Source of the DNA: Alligator mississippiensis
Lineage: Eukaryota > Chordata > Crocodylia > Alligatoridae
DNA: 64,000 bases
NCBI RefSeq assembly: GCF_030867095.1
Contig: NC_081827.1
Coordinates: 23,937,001 to 24,001,000, forward strand
Direction of reading: 5' to 3'
Position numbers and translations under genes: made by a program. Each line of letters begins with the position of its first letter. Positions within the stretch are counted from its first letter, which is position 1. Below the pieces are notes generated by a model. That model made no database searches and had not been told where the DNA came from. It saw only the letters and a program-made list of their open reading frames with translations. Shown here one piece after another: positions 1 to 12,800 of the stretch.

Positions 1-103
1 GCTGTGTGTGTTAAGTCTGGATCTGGGTCAGAATTATTTCACCATTTAATCAGTAGCAGTAGGGACTTGGTAGACTTCATGGAGTTGGTTCACCACCTTC
101 TGA
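1..103 (+). CDS. possible upstream exon of the same plus-strand gene (partial, speculative)
   Basis: The frame starting at position 7 is open from the window edge and reads SELFHHLISSSRDLVDFMEL, then VHHLLS. A GT at 104-105 would leave one base that joins the GT of the 1685 exon to make serine, so the phase is compatible. The donor (A/GTGTGC) is weak and the frame stays open well past it to position 306, into a transposon. This could be a GSAP exon or chance. No acceptor can be chosen. Confidence 0.22.
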
Positions 104-272
104 GTGTGCCTGATCTTCTAGGAAGAAATGGGCAGAGTGGCGATGCCTGTTTTCAAATGGACCAGCATACATTGCTGCAAAAGAGAGAGCAGCTGATGCT
201 TAAAGGCTGTTTGAATCCACAACTACCAAGACAGTCAGATTTCTTCTTAGACAACTTTGCTTGGGGTTTCAT

Positions 273-1271
273 TAGGGGTGCGCTGATACAGATTTTTTTT
301 GGCTGATACCAATGGCCAGTTATTAGCCAGCCATATCGGCCAATACTGATCCAATTGCCAATATATACCCTGGCAGCTTGGAGAGCAGCGTCTGGCCAGT
401 AAGTCTGTCCGGGGGGGGGAAGAGGTGTAGGGGAGGGAAGGAGCATGGGGGGGGGCTGCTGTTCAAGGCCCCTGTTTAGGGGAGGGAGGGAGTCTGGGGC
501 AGAGGCAGGTACTGCCTGGGCGGGGTAGGATGTGAGACAGAGCTGTGGGTGGCTCATCTGCGGGGGTGGGGAGCCACTGTGTACACCCCAGGGGAGGCAT
601 GGGGGAATGTACCCCCCTGGATCTGTGTGCAGGGCGAGGGTGGGCTGCTTGCTGCAGGCTGGGGGCTGCACCAGCCGCTTCCCAGTAGGGAGTGCAGGGC
701 TGGGGCTGTGCTCGGGGTGGGTGGCAGCAGCACTGGGAGGGGCTCTGGGGTGGGCTGTGGCCCCAGAATTCCCTGTAGCCTCCACTCCCAGTGCTGCTGC
801 CACCTGCACCAAGTGCAGCCCCGGCCCAGTCCCCCCACCAGGAAAAGGCCAGTGTATCCTCCAGCAGGCAGCTCAGCCTGCCCTCACCCTGTGCACAGAT
901 CTGGGGGGTGTATGTACCCCCATGCAGCTCCTCACCCTGCCCCACCCCCCCACGCTCCTGGAATGAGCCACCCGTGGCTCCATCCCCTGCCCCTAGCCCA
1001 GCCCCACTTCCTCTGTCACTGTGAGGGCCTCGAACAGCCCTCCCCCATGCCCCTTCCTCCTGTCACAGATTTACTGGCCAGACACTGCTCTTTAAGTTGT
1101 CTGGCTGCACTCCTGGCTGCATGAGTGCTGCGGCTGCATGCATGTACATGGGATTTTTTGGTGACATTATTGGCTACACCATCCAAAAAAAGCCAATTGC
1201 CGATTAATATCAATTTTCCTTTTATTGGTGCCAATACGATATGGACCGATTTTTATATCGGCACACCTCTA
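273..1271. mobile_element. nonautonomous hAT-type DNA transposon, about 1 kb
   Basis: The terminal inverted repeats are TAGGGGTGCGCTGATA on the left and the complement of TATCGGCACACCTCTA on the right. The flanks are an 8-bp duplication with one mismatch (GGTTTCAT at 265-272 and GGTGTCAT at 1272-1279), the length typical of hAT elements. The interior is GC-rich, has no transposase, and holds inverted and repeated blocks such as CAGATCTG near 895 and GGATCTGTGTGCAG near 619. The long open frames in it on both strands look like compositional artefacts. It lies in the intron before the 1685 exon. Confidence 0.85.
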
Positions 1272-1279
1272 GGTGTCAT

Positions 1280-1684
1280 ACAGTAGTATTCTGAAACTGA
1301 CAGCAAGAGCGGGACAGATCAAAAAGTCATTTCCCAGTTTATACTCTACAAAAGCTTCCACTGATTGATTAATTTTTTCCTGCGTAGTCTCCAGAATTCT
1401 TAAGTACGGTTCTGCCTGGCATTAGACTCGAGCTCATGCTCTGACATTAGGAAACATTCTGTGAGTGTGTTTCAAAAGCCACTGTAGCTTCAGTGGACCC
1501 AGGATCAGGCCTTAGCAGCCTATGAGAAATATTGTTAGCATGTTATGGAGAGCTGGAGGCCAAAACTTTTAAAGCTTTTCATGCCTAACTTTGAGTATTT
1601 GAGATTGACACTTACTTTAACTGGTTTCAAGCACAGGAGAACATTCACTTTATGAAAGCTGCTCTTCTCCATGTCCTTTTCCAG
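1280..1684 (+). other. intron remainder before the terminal plus-strand exon
   Basis: Apart from the branch and pyrimidine tract region just before 1685, nothing recognisable was seen. Confidence 0.5.
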
Positions 1685-1776
1685 GTCTGAATCCATTTAA
1701 GGAACAAGACCACGTGAATGCAAAGTTTGTAGAGGAAATGGCACTGAAACACACAGCAATGCTTTTGGGCCTCTAA
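1685..1776 (+). CDS. GSAP: terminal exon, probably GSAP C terminus
   Basis: A strong pyrimidine tract (CTGCTCTTCTCCATGTCC) and TTTTCCAG precede an open frame that reads LNPFKEQDHVNAKFVEEM, then ALKHTAMLLGL and stop TAA. Two leading bases (GT) complete a codon begun in an upstream exon. Downstream, an AATAAA at 2139-2144 gives a 3' UTR of about 370 nt. GSAP binds gamma-secretase and influences amyloid precursor processing. The assignment is mainly by gene order: in mammals GSAP ends tail to tail with CCDC146, and here the plus-strand exon ends 4.9 kb from the CCDC146 stop. I do not recall the GSAP C-terminal sequence well enough to confirm it directly. Confidence 0.62.
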
Positions 1777-2138
1777 AATTGCGAATGAGGACATGATTAC
1801 TTCAGTGGTTCATCAGCCTTGCTACCTGTATCAATATTCATCAACAAGAATGCAAGCAATATTTTCAGGCTTTATTTTCTTTTTTAAAAAACAAAAGGTT
1901 TCAAGTTTTCAACAGCAACCGGCATTAGTAAGTCAAAGCCTGCCCAAAATAGTTGCTCCACTTTGCTTACACATATGTTGCAAAATGATTAGGCTGAATG
2001 CTGACTTGTTAAAGTTGAATCATCAGAGCTGGGGGAAGAAATATATTTGCTATAGATGCAGTTCTCTGCCTAAACACACTTCTACTATTTTCTCCTATAC
2101 CGTGGAGAAGCCAAACAAGTAACTATAACAAGTATCAA

Positions 2139-2144
2139 AATAAA
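2139..2144 (+). terminator. poly(A) signal AATAAA for the plus-strand terminal exon
   Basis: A canonical AATAAA lies 363 nt after the TAA at 1776, followed within 15 nt by a GTGTTC stretch. No other AATAAA lies between the stop and this point. It fits as the end of the probable GSAP transcript. Confidence 0.5.
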
Positions 2145-4913
2145 TTGATAAAGTGTTCATAATTTTAATTTATATTCCAGTGCCCAACAGGGCAAACCAA
2201 GGAAATGGTTAACATTGTCAAATCATGAGAAACTGGCAACTAATTGCACTGACGTATAAAGGAGTTTTTGGTGAGGTTGTGTAATATAGACAAGTGGAAA
2301 AAATGAGAAATTAGTCTTTGTATATAATGTATCAATTATGAAATGGATCAATGATGATGTATGTATTCTTCATACAGACCATATCTTTTTATGGTACTGC
2401 CATGCCTTTGGAGTAGGATCTTAATATATTTGTTTTGTAATTAGTGAAATGTATTCTCTGAAGTTTCCACAACAGCTTTTCCTGCTGTTTACAGACGTTG
2501 TACAGTAAAGCAGAGAAGGAAAGAGTCTTTCTAAGTAACTTCTCTGTTTAAGTGGGTCTTTTATTTAATTCTGTCCCTCTGACTTCATGTTTCTAGATCA
2601 TGTATCAATTTTGAGGAAAAAAATTGCTACAGCCCTTGCCTCCATTTTCCAGCTATGTTTATACAAAACTGAGCTAAGCTGTTTATTTTTTTTAGCTGGG
2701 ATGGGTAACAGCAACAAAAAATAATACATTGGCACCCAACAGAGAGAATGTGTGAACTTTCAACCTGCTGAGATAAAGCTGAGCTAATTTCATCCTCTGG
2801 GTCCGACCTTGTTTCAGGGTTCATACAGATGCACAGATGTGCTTTGTATCGCACCCTAATTTGAAGTGCTTCTAATTTGGAGTGTTTTAGTACCATACAG
2901 ATGTGCAGGCCTCTCCCAGATGAAGTACTTCATAATGTGCCAGAGTGGTGGTGGTGTGTTGCTCCCAGGTTGGAGGCTGGGTAGCAGGGATTCCAGCTAC
3001 CTCTCTGCCACAATCCTGCAGGGGCTTTCAAGGAGGGACAACAGCAAACTCTTTGCTCCCCACACTTCTGCTTGGTGCTCCATGCCGGTGCATGCCAGTC
3101 AGTTTTGCATACGGTGCATTCCTGGTGAGAAGAAAGAATGGACTTCAACTCTTTCCTTGGCTTCCAGGCTCTCACAGAGCAGTGCCAAAAGATACCAGCT
3201 CTATTCTGCTCAAATGAGTCTTCACCTTATCTGGTCATGCAAACTATTTTTTCATGAACCACTTGAAAATTGCTGAGGGTCTTGGCAGACCGCTTAATCT
3301 CCATCATCAGAAAAAAATAAATCAAATGCAGGGCCAAATGCAGATATTTTTGATTGTTCTGCAACCTTTCTGCGGACCACCTGAAGGGAGCTCGCGGACC
3401 ACAGTTTGAGAACCTGTGTCCTAGGCTATCCAGAGTGTGCTGGCACCATGGTTCTTGCTCTCCAACTTGCCAGAGGACATAGCCAAATCTGTGTGGGTAG
3501 GCTTTCCACACTGCACTGGGGCCATTATGGGCACCGTAGCGTATTATGGGTCAGAGTATATTACCTGCTATGGTTACTTGTCCACCATGTTGAAGGGAAA
3601 CATGAACCATTAGGGATAGTTCACCCATATGATCACAGGGTAGTGAGATAAAGTTGATAATATCAGTGTCCTCAGGAGCTCTAATTAGGTGTCTGTGATG
3701 ATGTGGAGAGTGTTTGCCTGTACAATGGACTCTTGGATTCCAAGGAAGAGCTTTTCAACAGCTGCACGATACCTTTATAGTGCACCATTGGGGGTGCCTT
3801 ATGGTATGTTGGAGGATGGAGGGCACTGACACTTTACTGTGGGGCGGGCAAAGTCCGGCCTACCTGCCAGATCCGGCCAGCAGTGGACAGCAATCCTGCT
3901 CGCATGGCTGGGGCGGGTCTCCATGGAGAGCCCAGCTGCAGCTGTTTTGTGATAGCACAAAGCTGGGGTTGCCATGGAGTTTATTCTGCCTTTTCATGGC
4001 CAATGTCTGTTCACTTGTGACTGGAGAGCACCTTTTTACTTTTTGGTCCTGCAGCACATAAATGGGCTAGATAGGAGAAATGCTAACCACATAATCTGCT
4101 TTGAAACCCAGATCACCATCCTCCCCACTCTAACAGCTCATGGACAACAGTAGTCTCTGCTAGTACTCTATAGCCCTAACAGCCCCAGGGATGGGAGGAG
4201 CTCATCCCCAAGGTACTTTGGGGGGGTTTCCCCTCAAACTGCCCACAAAAATCCCTGCACTCTACTGTTGCTTGGCTCTGCCAGAGATCTGTCAGTGGAC
4301 TCTGTACTAGTAATGCCCTGGGCCTTGCTCAAAGCAAGGCTTGGGTGACTTCTGTTGTGAAGAAAGTTTGTGATGCTACTGTAGCATGAGTGATGTTTTA
4401 CTCACCCATGGATTTGGTGTCCTGCCATGCAGGAATTTCTCTCAGGCAGCAGGGCCCTGGGGGCTGAGCAGATGAAAGCAGGGTGGTTAGGAAAGATGCT
4501 GGGGAAATGGTTAGTGCCATCCTGAGGCTGCATTGTGGCTGTGGCTCTAGGTGGATCTTCTCAGGCCTCCAGGTGTGTCATCACTGTTGTTGAACAATTC
4601 CAGGTCCACTCATAAGGTAACAGGGTGATGAAGCACAGCTCTCTACAATCATCACCAGTCAGAATGACAATCCCTTGCTATAAAAGCACGTCACTTGCTC
4701 AGCATCCAAACTACGGTTGGATCACAGGCTCTGTTGTGCTGCACTTTCAGGACCTTTGCCATAGTCTGGTGCTGATAGCAGTCCTGCTTATGCCTGTAGG
4801 TTGCAGTCTCTGCCACAATCCATACATGGCCTAGTTACCGTGGCTCTTCTGTAAGGACCTTTGGCTGCTCTTAGCACAGAGGGAGAGACGGGTCATGACC
4901 TCTGCACCTCTCT
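2145..4913. other. intergenic DNA between the two gene ends
   Basis: No coding exon was recognised. A stretch near 3370-3412 (CGGACCACAGTTTGAGAACC) resembles the end of a hAT-type repeat, but its partner end is not clear. The longer open frames near 2866-3276 and 3714-4061 lack any recognisable protein sequence. Confidence 0.5.
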
Positions 4914-5520
4914 CAGAGTTGCCAACTGTGTAAATTTATGGATGGTTCATTTAAAAAGAAAACCCAGCCTAAAGTCACCTATCTGAGCCCTGAAAAGTAA
5001 GTTCTGAGCTTGTTTCAAGATTCACCACGTGAATGAAGCTACATTCAAGCGTTAGCGCTGGACAGAGAGCAGAGCAGCACCACCTGGTGTCTAAGTGAGT
5101 GCTGCTTGGCGCCCTGTAGTTAACTGCTGTTGGGGAGTTTTGCTTCATTAGAGCCCCTGTAGCTCCTTGCAGCTGTGATGAATCTGTGGGGATGGAAGGG
5201 GAGGAGAGGTGACAGTTGGATGTGGGGGGAGCAGGGCCAGTGGGGATAAGGTAAGACAGCGGCAATATGGTGTGGGAGGCATTATGGTGTGGCAGTGCAG
5301 TTGGGTGTCTGGGTGTGGACTGAGTAGGGGACCCCTGCGGTGGGGGCAGCGGGGTCTAAAAATATTGCTGGTCATCATGCAGAGTTGCCAACCAAAGAAT
5401 TGTATTTATTTATTTTTACTGACAGTAAAAGCATGTCAGTTTATTTAAAAAAAAAAAAAAGTTTTGTAAGTAAAACGTTTCCAGATGGCCAGTTAAAAAA
5501 GTCTTAGGTTGGCAATCCTA
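4914..5520. mobile_element. probable nonautonomous element with GAGTTGCCAAC ends
   Basis: GAGTTGCCAAC occurs at 4916 and again at 5382, and GGTTGGCAATCC in opposite orientation at 5508. The outer and inner copies could mark either a 600-bp element or a 140-bp one (5380-5520). A run of 13 A bases lies near 5448. No duplication was resolved. Confidence 0.45.
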
Positions 5521-6539
5521 TCCCTTCCCCTCCGGCTGTGGAGGACTTTATGGTTGCAGACATTTTGGGTGCAGGTAGTGTGGTGGATCACAAGGTACTT
5601 GAGTTGCTGCACTCCACGAAGTTGGGTGTCCAGGATGGTGGTCAAGAACATAACTGCCCTAGCATCCCTGGACCCCTGTGTTTAAAAAGGTGTGTTCACA
5701 GGGGGTCGGGGTCTCTAACAGTGAAGTTGGCAGTCACAGAGGGGTCACTTCAGGCTGGTGATGGGGGGGGGGAGTGAAATGGGAAGCAGAGCACTGTGGG
5801 ATGGTGGTAGACTGACCACATTTCCTGTCATTCTGCTGGAGAGTACAGATGTAACATGAAATGCTTCAGAGCTGATTTTTTAAAATTTTTTATCCATGGT
5901 CATTTTTGAGCAAGTTCAGGTCTATTTGTTATGCTTTAATGCCACGTATCACCTGTATCCTCACTTTGTGGAGTGCTTTTAAAGGCACTTGACAAGCTGC
6001 AAATGGTACGTCCATCCATTCTCTCAGGTTGCACTGAACAAGAATGAAATTGACTCTTAAAGATGTTCCCTGAGCTCCTCATTGGCCCCCTTTTCACTGT
6101 CTCAGCACATTTGTAACCGGGGCAGTATATTTCTAAACTGGCATTCTTGTTTCATACTGGTGAGAGGAGAAATTCAGTTCCCATAAAGCCTTTTCCTCAC
6201 ACTTTCACTTCTCTGTGCAAAAACACTCCTGGTGCCTAGTGATGAGTAGCAGCAGTGATTATAAGGAAGCAAAACCAAGGAAGGGGTATTTCTTAAACTT
6301 GCTGACATTTTCAATTTAATTTGGATAAATTGATACAGAGCATAAGCACATCAGAAAATTGTTAAGAACAATAACAGTTTTTAAAAGAACTATATGTTAT
6401 AAAATAGAAGCGGGTACAATAAATTTTAGTTTAAAACAATCCTATTGTTTGCTTTACTTGATATTTCAAAACGCGTTACTGCATGTTTTGGATATATAAT
6501 TCCATTTAGCGAGGGAAAAGTGCTGTATTTTACTGCATA
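5521..6539. other. intergenic DNA downstream of CCDC146
   Basis: AT-rich from about 5870 on; no gene recognised. The last part may be CCDC146 3' UTR if a more distal poly(A) site is used. Confidence 0.45.
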
Positions 6540-6545
6540 TTTAAT
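6540..6545 (-). terminator. possible poly(A) signal (ATTAAA) for CCDC146
   Basis: An ATTAAA hexamer on the minus strand lies about 145 nt downstream of the CCDC146 stop. The region is AT-rich and another ATTAAA occurs around 6315. No canonical AATAAA was seen on this strand between the stop and position 5800. The choice between them is a guess from position alone. Confidence 0.25.
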
Positions 6546-6690
6546 TATGGTTTTGCTTGAAAATCACTCTGTTTGCAGTATAAAATTTGGCAAAGTGTTA
6601 ACACGTATTTAAAAACATGATATAAAAATTGTTGGCTTTGGACAATTGCTAACAGATTCTCCTGGCTTAGATGAAACAGGCTTAACTTTT

Positions 6691-6891
6691 TCAGATTTCA
6701 ATTGGCTTTATAATAGGTTTTCTGATGTGCCTCATGTTTGAACCAAGTACACTTGGTTTGAAAGGAGCAAGAGCACCATAGGGTCGTGGCAAAGGGAGAA
6801 CGTTTTCTTCATCTGGGATGTATGCATTGGGACGGTCACTCTTTTTCTGGAGGCTCCCTTGTAATGCATCCTCTTCTTCTTGTGCAGCACG
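6691..6891 (-). CDS. CCDC146: CCDC146 last exon (residues 837-902) with stop
   Basis: The acceptor is TTTCTTCTACAG and the stop TGA is at 6693-6691 on the minus strand. It begins [11 protein letters not shown], has [10 protein letters not shown], and closes with [11 protein letters not shown] and a basic tail ending KPIEI. The human tail is nearly the same ([19 protein letters not shown]). The region between the RAAQEEED and RPNAYIP motifs is variable. This tail is proline-rich and not coiled coil. Confidence 0.96.
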   Translation of the reverse strand, partial: RAAQEEEDALQGSLQKKSDRPNAYIPDEENVLPLPRPYGALAPFKPSVLGSNMRHIRKPIIKPIEI

Positions 6892-9800
6892 CTGTAGAAG
6901 AAACATTTTTGCTCTATTTAAATAATGCCAGTCCGTTAAATAATTCACAGGGCTTGCACTTAAAACTCACAGGTGTGAAAAGCAAGGTGCTTGACTATGC
7001 AAAGTAGTAGTGTCCTTACTAAACAGGGAAACTGAGGCAGCCCTTTACTAAAAAGTTTCACAGTTTCTAGGTTGACATGAACCTGTCCTCCTAAACAGGA
7101 TATTCTCCCAGTCAGTGGTGAAGAAAACAATTTAGAATAACTTTAGAAAGCTGTAACAAATGTTCGCAGCAAGTCCCTGGCGTCAGTATGTTAAGTGAAA
7201 CTGAGACTGACACTTCAAAGCCTGGAAGTGTTTACATTGGCAGTGGTTTTGTCATGAAGCTGACTGGTGTCACTGGGCAGAAAGTGTTTATACAGCTCTC
7301 AAGGGAAGCTGAGGCAATGTGCGGGGGGCTGTGAGCTCCAGCGAGACCTTTCCTTCCAAAGCCCCCACCTCCAGGCAGCATGTTCCTTAAACGTGTGCAT
7401 TGTGTGTGCCAGTCCAAAGTGACACAGGACCAGGGCCTGCCTTCAGTCCACCCCATCTCTCTTTCGGCAAGATTAGTGCATCAGAAATATGATCAATGCA
7501 CCTACTGAAATTACAGTTTGGCCCTGTTTGCTGGCAAAAAGAGTGGAGGAACGTTCCACTTCAGCCATATTTAAGGCCAGATTCAGTTTTACTCTCTGTA
7601 AGAGAATCCCTTTTAGGTATTTCTTGGTAACAGCATCCTCCTAGTGTATTAACTGCAGACAACACAGAATTATCATACAAAAGAGGGGTGGTGTTGACTC
7701 CGATACAGATCACTGTACAGCATTAATTAATTTTTAAGAAGGTGTGGTACCCAGTAAGGAAGATGCAGCACTTTTCTGTTTGCTCTCCCAGCCCACTACT
7801 CTACCAATTTCATTTTCTGCCACCTCTGCCATCTAGCTGAAGGCACAAAGGTTGCCTTGGCTGCTTCCTTTGTAAATTCGTTTGAAATGGAATCGGAGAT
7901 CAACGCTTCCCTCGGTTCCAGCCTGCCCACCATCAAAGCAAACAAACAGCCTTCCACCAGAAGGGGTCAGGGGACTCGGATGGCCTGCGTTTAGCATAAA
8001 ACATTTCTTTCCTGTGTGTGAGATTTTTCAATTGGTAATTTTCCATTAAATACTGTCCACATGACTGCAGCTGCAGTTCTCCAAAAACAGCTTGGCAATG
8101 TGCTCTCCAGCTGTCATTTTGCCTTCTACATGACTTTCCCTCCTAAGTCATGGGAGCTCTGAAGTTACTAGCTGGTTTCCAGACCATTCAGTGACAACAT
8201 ATTCAAAACATTAAGCTGAAACAATGCAAATTAGTGAGTCAGACCTCATGTTGCATCCCAGGATAAAAAAACTTACATTCGCTTTAGCTTCTGCTTCTGC
8301 TTTCTGCATCTCCTCCCTGTGAAGTACTTTCATCCACTCGACCTCTATGTCTCTGGGAAGAGGGAGACCATTCTCTAGCCTGGATATGATAGCAGTCAAA
8401 AATTCGTCTTTGTCCCTCATTTCCTGCTGGAGTTTAATAGCCATTGCTTGCTTCATAGATAACTCGGCAACAAGGGCCATCATTTTCCGTGTTTTATCTT
8501 TTATCTTCTGCTGTATTTCATTCATCTGGAATCAACAGCATTCATTACACTTTAACCAGTTTTTCTCTTCACATGTGCACCTTATACCATTTCTGGAAAT
8601 AAGACTGATTTTTTTCAGATCATTAAACTAACACAAGTTACTTTTTTCCTCTCAAATTTGCTCATGCTTGGAAATACAGAATTGTAATAATTTTTGGTAA
8701 TGCTCATATATACACACAAACTAATGCAAACATAGACCATATGTTTGTGGATTGTATATCTTTTGGTTTTTTTTCTGCTGTGTTGGAAGGGACATTTTTG
8801 CTATACACTTAGCTGTTCCCTTTAATTGTGTATTGCCTGTGCATGACATAATTGTGATTTTGGCCTGATTTTAAAATGTGGAGGTGTTCATATTTGTATA
8901 CAAATTCACCACAATTGCATGCATAAGTTAGTAGTAATTCCTTCAAGGATAGGTAAATTAAATGTGTTATATTGGCAGTTGTATGTCCATGTAAAAAGCT
9001 TTTCTTTTTCAAATTGGTCATATTAAGTATTGAAAAACATCTGTTTTTATTATTCTTATACACTTACCAATATAGTATATGGAGGTAGGTGGGGGAGAAA
9101 AGAGCTTGGAGAATAATGCATGTCTCTCATTCATGGTTGCTTTATGTGAGGTCTAAAGAATGCTCTAGGGGCCGGGTTCTATTTTGCCTATTAGCTGTCT
9201 AAACAGTACTTTGACATCTAGCACCCAAATACTGTTCTGCCTTCCAGAGATATAAATAGCACTTGCACAGATTTGAAGAGGCAGCCTGGATGAAATGCAG
9301 GCAAAGAATAAGCGCTTGAGCAGTGGCCAGAGCACAGGGGCTCCATCCTTCCCAGGGCCATGTCTACTGCACTGAGCCATGGAGTCAGACTTCCTATTGC
9401 TTGCTATCCTGCTGGCCTCACACATCTTTTCTTCTTAGTTGCCCAGTGGGCCAGCTTCAACAGGAGGGACGGGGGGTGGGGGATGAGCTCAGCTTTGCCT
9501 GGTTCAGTGATTCTCACCCTGGGATGCCTTGAGACCCATTCAAGGGTGTTGCAGGGTGCCGCACAATGTTAGCACTGTTAGGTGTGCAAACATGATTCAC
9601 AAGGTGAACCCAGAGATTTCAAATGGGAATCTATAATGGTAAAAACATTCTGGCTTATTGTGGTCTTTCTGAGTTCTCTGTAGCAGAACTATATTATTTT
9701 TCTGTAGTCAAAAGAACTAAAACAAAGTTTGGATTTTCCAAAGCGTACCTTGAGTCTATCAAGGGGTGCCTGGAGTATAAAAAGGCTGAGAACTAGGACT

Positions 9801-12800
9801 GCACAAACCTTTGGTTCCCGATTTGATTCAGCGGAGATTCAGCCTGATTTGGTTGCCAAATCTCCGAATCCGAATTGAAACAGAGGACACTTTAGTCTCT
9901 CCATATCAAATCAGAACCCTCGGAATCGATTTGGAAAGATTCAGCGATTCAGACATAGACACAGCTTTAAATAGTTTTTCTACATACCTCTAGGTAGCAG
10001 GTGGCTCGCAAGTGCTGTGATGCTGGGGCACGTGAAGTATGCCAGCGTGCTCGACAGCAGACCCAGAAGTGGACCAGAAGCACTTCAGGTCCGCTTCCGG
10101 GTCCAACAGGGAGTGCTCAGGGGGCCCCCCATGCCCACCCGGCTCAGCAACTGGTGCCTCCTGGGTCTGAGGGTCCCCCGTGTCCAATTGCCGAGCCAGG
10201 GAGGCGGGGGGAGGGGGCGGGGAAGGGGAATGTGCTCCCTGGCAGACCTGGAAGTGGACCAGAAGTACTTCCAGTCCACTTCCGGGTTCGCCGTTAAGCA
10301 TGTTGGGGGCCCCCCCTGCACTCCTGTGGGATGCTTCATCTGCCCCACCATCGCAGCGTTCACAAAATACGCCTGGTACCTTGAGGTATGTAGAAAAAAC
10401 GTTTAAAGCTGTGTCTATGGCCGAATCGCTGATTCTCTGAATCAGCATCAAATCTTCGGGTTCGGCTAAATCGAATCTGGGACAGTGATCCAAATCAACT
10501 AATTGAATCGCTGTCCCTGATTCAGGCCAAATCCAAATTGAATAGGGTGTGTTACACACACCCCAATTGAGAACCTGGGCCCAGCTCATTGCTAGCAGCA
10601 GATGCACGTGCGCCTTGAGGCAGAGAGCAAGGAAGGAGCCAGGGCTGCACTGCACAGAGAGTTGGGCCCCTCTCAGCTCCCCTGCCATCTACCCTGAGGC
10701 ACACATGCTAAGCAAAATGCCTTTGCGTGCCACACTGGCACATGTGCCGGGAGTTGCCTGCCCTGGTCTAGAACTTGGGTCTTTCACTGGATGGCTACTG
10801 GTCTAAAGGATGGGTGCTCCTCTTTTGTCAAACAGTTCCTAGCCGTGTTCTTTTTCTCTTAAGTTTTGTCTAAGATCCCAAAAACTTAACCCATAATTTG
10901 TGTTTTACTAGGTAGAACTGGATTTCAATAGAGCCTAAGTGCAGTTAGTGCTGGTGGCTGTGTTGGTTTGAGCACGTTGGTTCGTGCTTCTGAGCACGCA
11001 GACTAGGACGTCTGGTTGCACAAGATGGAACAGACTGAAAATCTGTGTAGGTGGCACGAATTGCCACTTCCATGTCTGAAAAGTAGGTTGGACCTTTTAC
11101 ATATCTAAGTGGCACATAGATATCTTAGGTGAAAAAGGACTTGGTGCTGCATATCCACATACAATGAAACAATCCCTATCATTGTAGTAAAACTGTAACC
11201 AGAAAGGAACCTAGTATGTAGCCTGGTAGTAGCTATTTAAGAAAAGTCCCCCTCTATGGTCTTTCTTTTTAAATGTGGTTCTACATGTAGCAATATCTTG
11301 GTAAAATGGCATGTTCCCATGTAGCTAGTCTTTTCCTTGTGTACACTTAAAACCACACTGGCTCACCAACTGTTAAAAGTATTTACTGTTTTACTCCAGT
11401 TCAGACTACAGATCAAATCCAGCACATAGATAAGCAAGCACTCGTCCCATTGAAATGAATCCTGTATTCTCTTCCATTTCGTGCAGAATTGACAAAATTA
11501 TTATTAAACTGCAATCTGTTATCTTCATTTTGGGTGCGAATGACCAAGTAGTACAGGGAGTGGTAAGAAGGTACAGGAAGTTCTGCAGAACAGATAGACC
11601 TTCTTGCTGGTGATGATTGATGTATGAGAGAGAGATCTTAACTGTCAGTGTGAATGATGCTTTGAAAAAAAGCATCTGTTCACTCAAGTAAATTTGTGTA
11701 ACAGAATTACTGGGCTGATAAACACTGATGCCATTTTTATCCACTGCCACTTTTGCCACCTGTGCTTTAAAAAAAACATACTGCAAAAAAATGCAGGTAG
11801 AAGCAGTTATAGTGTATTTCTTTTCATAGCAAACAACTTAAAAAAAGAAACATTTACATTTGCTATAACGATGTGCTCTTATGTATCCAGGTCTTTTCCA
11901 GCACTGATCATAACACTGAGCATGAAAAACAACGCTGGGCTTCATTTTTATTCACTTGGGATTTGGGGTTTCTTCATTTCAGCTGTTTGCAGTGGGTTTT
12001 TTCCTGTCTGATGCTGTTTTTTAATGAACCATTTATTTTGGAGCTTCTTCCTAAGTGCTTCTTTTTCTCTCCCCAAAACCTTAATTCTTTGAGTCACATA
12101 AATATGAAGGAAGATTGAGTTGAGAATTGTTTCATGCATAGGCATGTGGTTCTCTCAGTCTAAATTTATAAGAAAAACCTGGCATTTGGTTCAGTGCATC
12201 ATCACCTTTCATATTATAGGAGGATGGAACCTGTCTGTATTTTTTCCTGCTATTCAGCAATTTCCCCAGGCAGTTGCAGCTAATTGGAGCAGGGAAAGTG
12301 TAATGGCTGTGGAAAAGGAAGATATCTTCAACATTTGGCCAGTATTTAAGGACCTATTCTGAGAAATTACTTTTATAGAGTTATACAATTTACAGCAAAA
12401 TTTTCAATGTGTTGAGGGTATACATTATGTTTTCACGTACAGTTCTTTCTTGGATTTTGTGAGTATATTTTAACAAGCTACTACTTGTCCTTGCAATGGC
12501 AGCATGTTGACAATGCCCTCATCACCCTGCTTCACTGGCAGCAAGCTGGGATGTTCTGACATTCTCAGACGTTGTTCCTAGTAGTTGTACGAGAAGGTTA
12601 TCCATGCAGTTTTAAGAATGTTAGACAAACACTTGTACAGAATGGTTTAGGCAGGGACGATTTCTGCCTTGAGCAGGGATTGGACTAGATGACATCCTGA
12701 GGTTGCTTCCAGTCCTACTTTCCTATGATTCTATGTTTACTGCTATAACTGTCCTCTGCAGACCAGCCATATGCACCAACAGTGCACAGTTGCCTGTAGT

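Noticed and set aside
153..1124. Long overlapping open frames on both strands in the first kilobase
   Set aside because: They lie in a GC-rich transposon bounded by inverted repeats. No frame has a recognisable protein, and the overlap on both strands is typical of low-stop GC-rich DNA.
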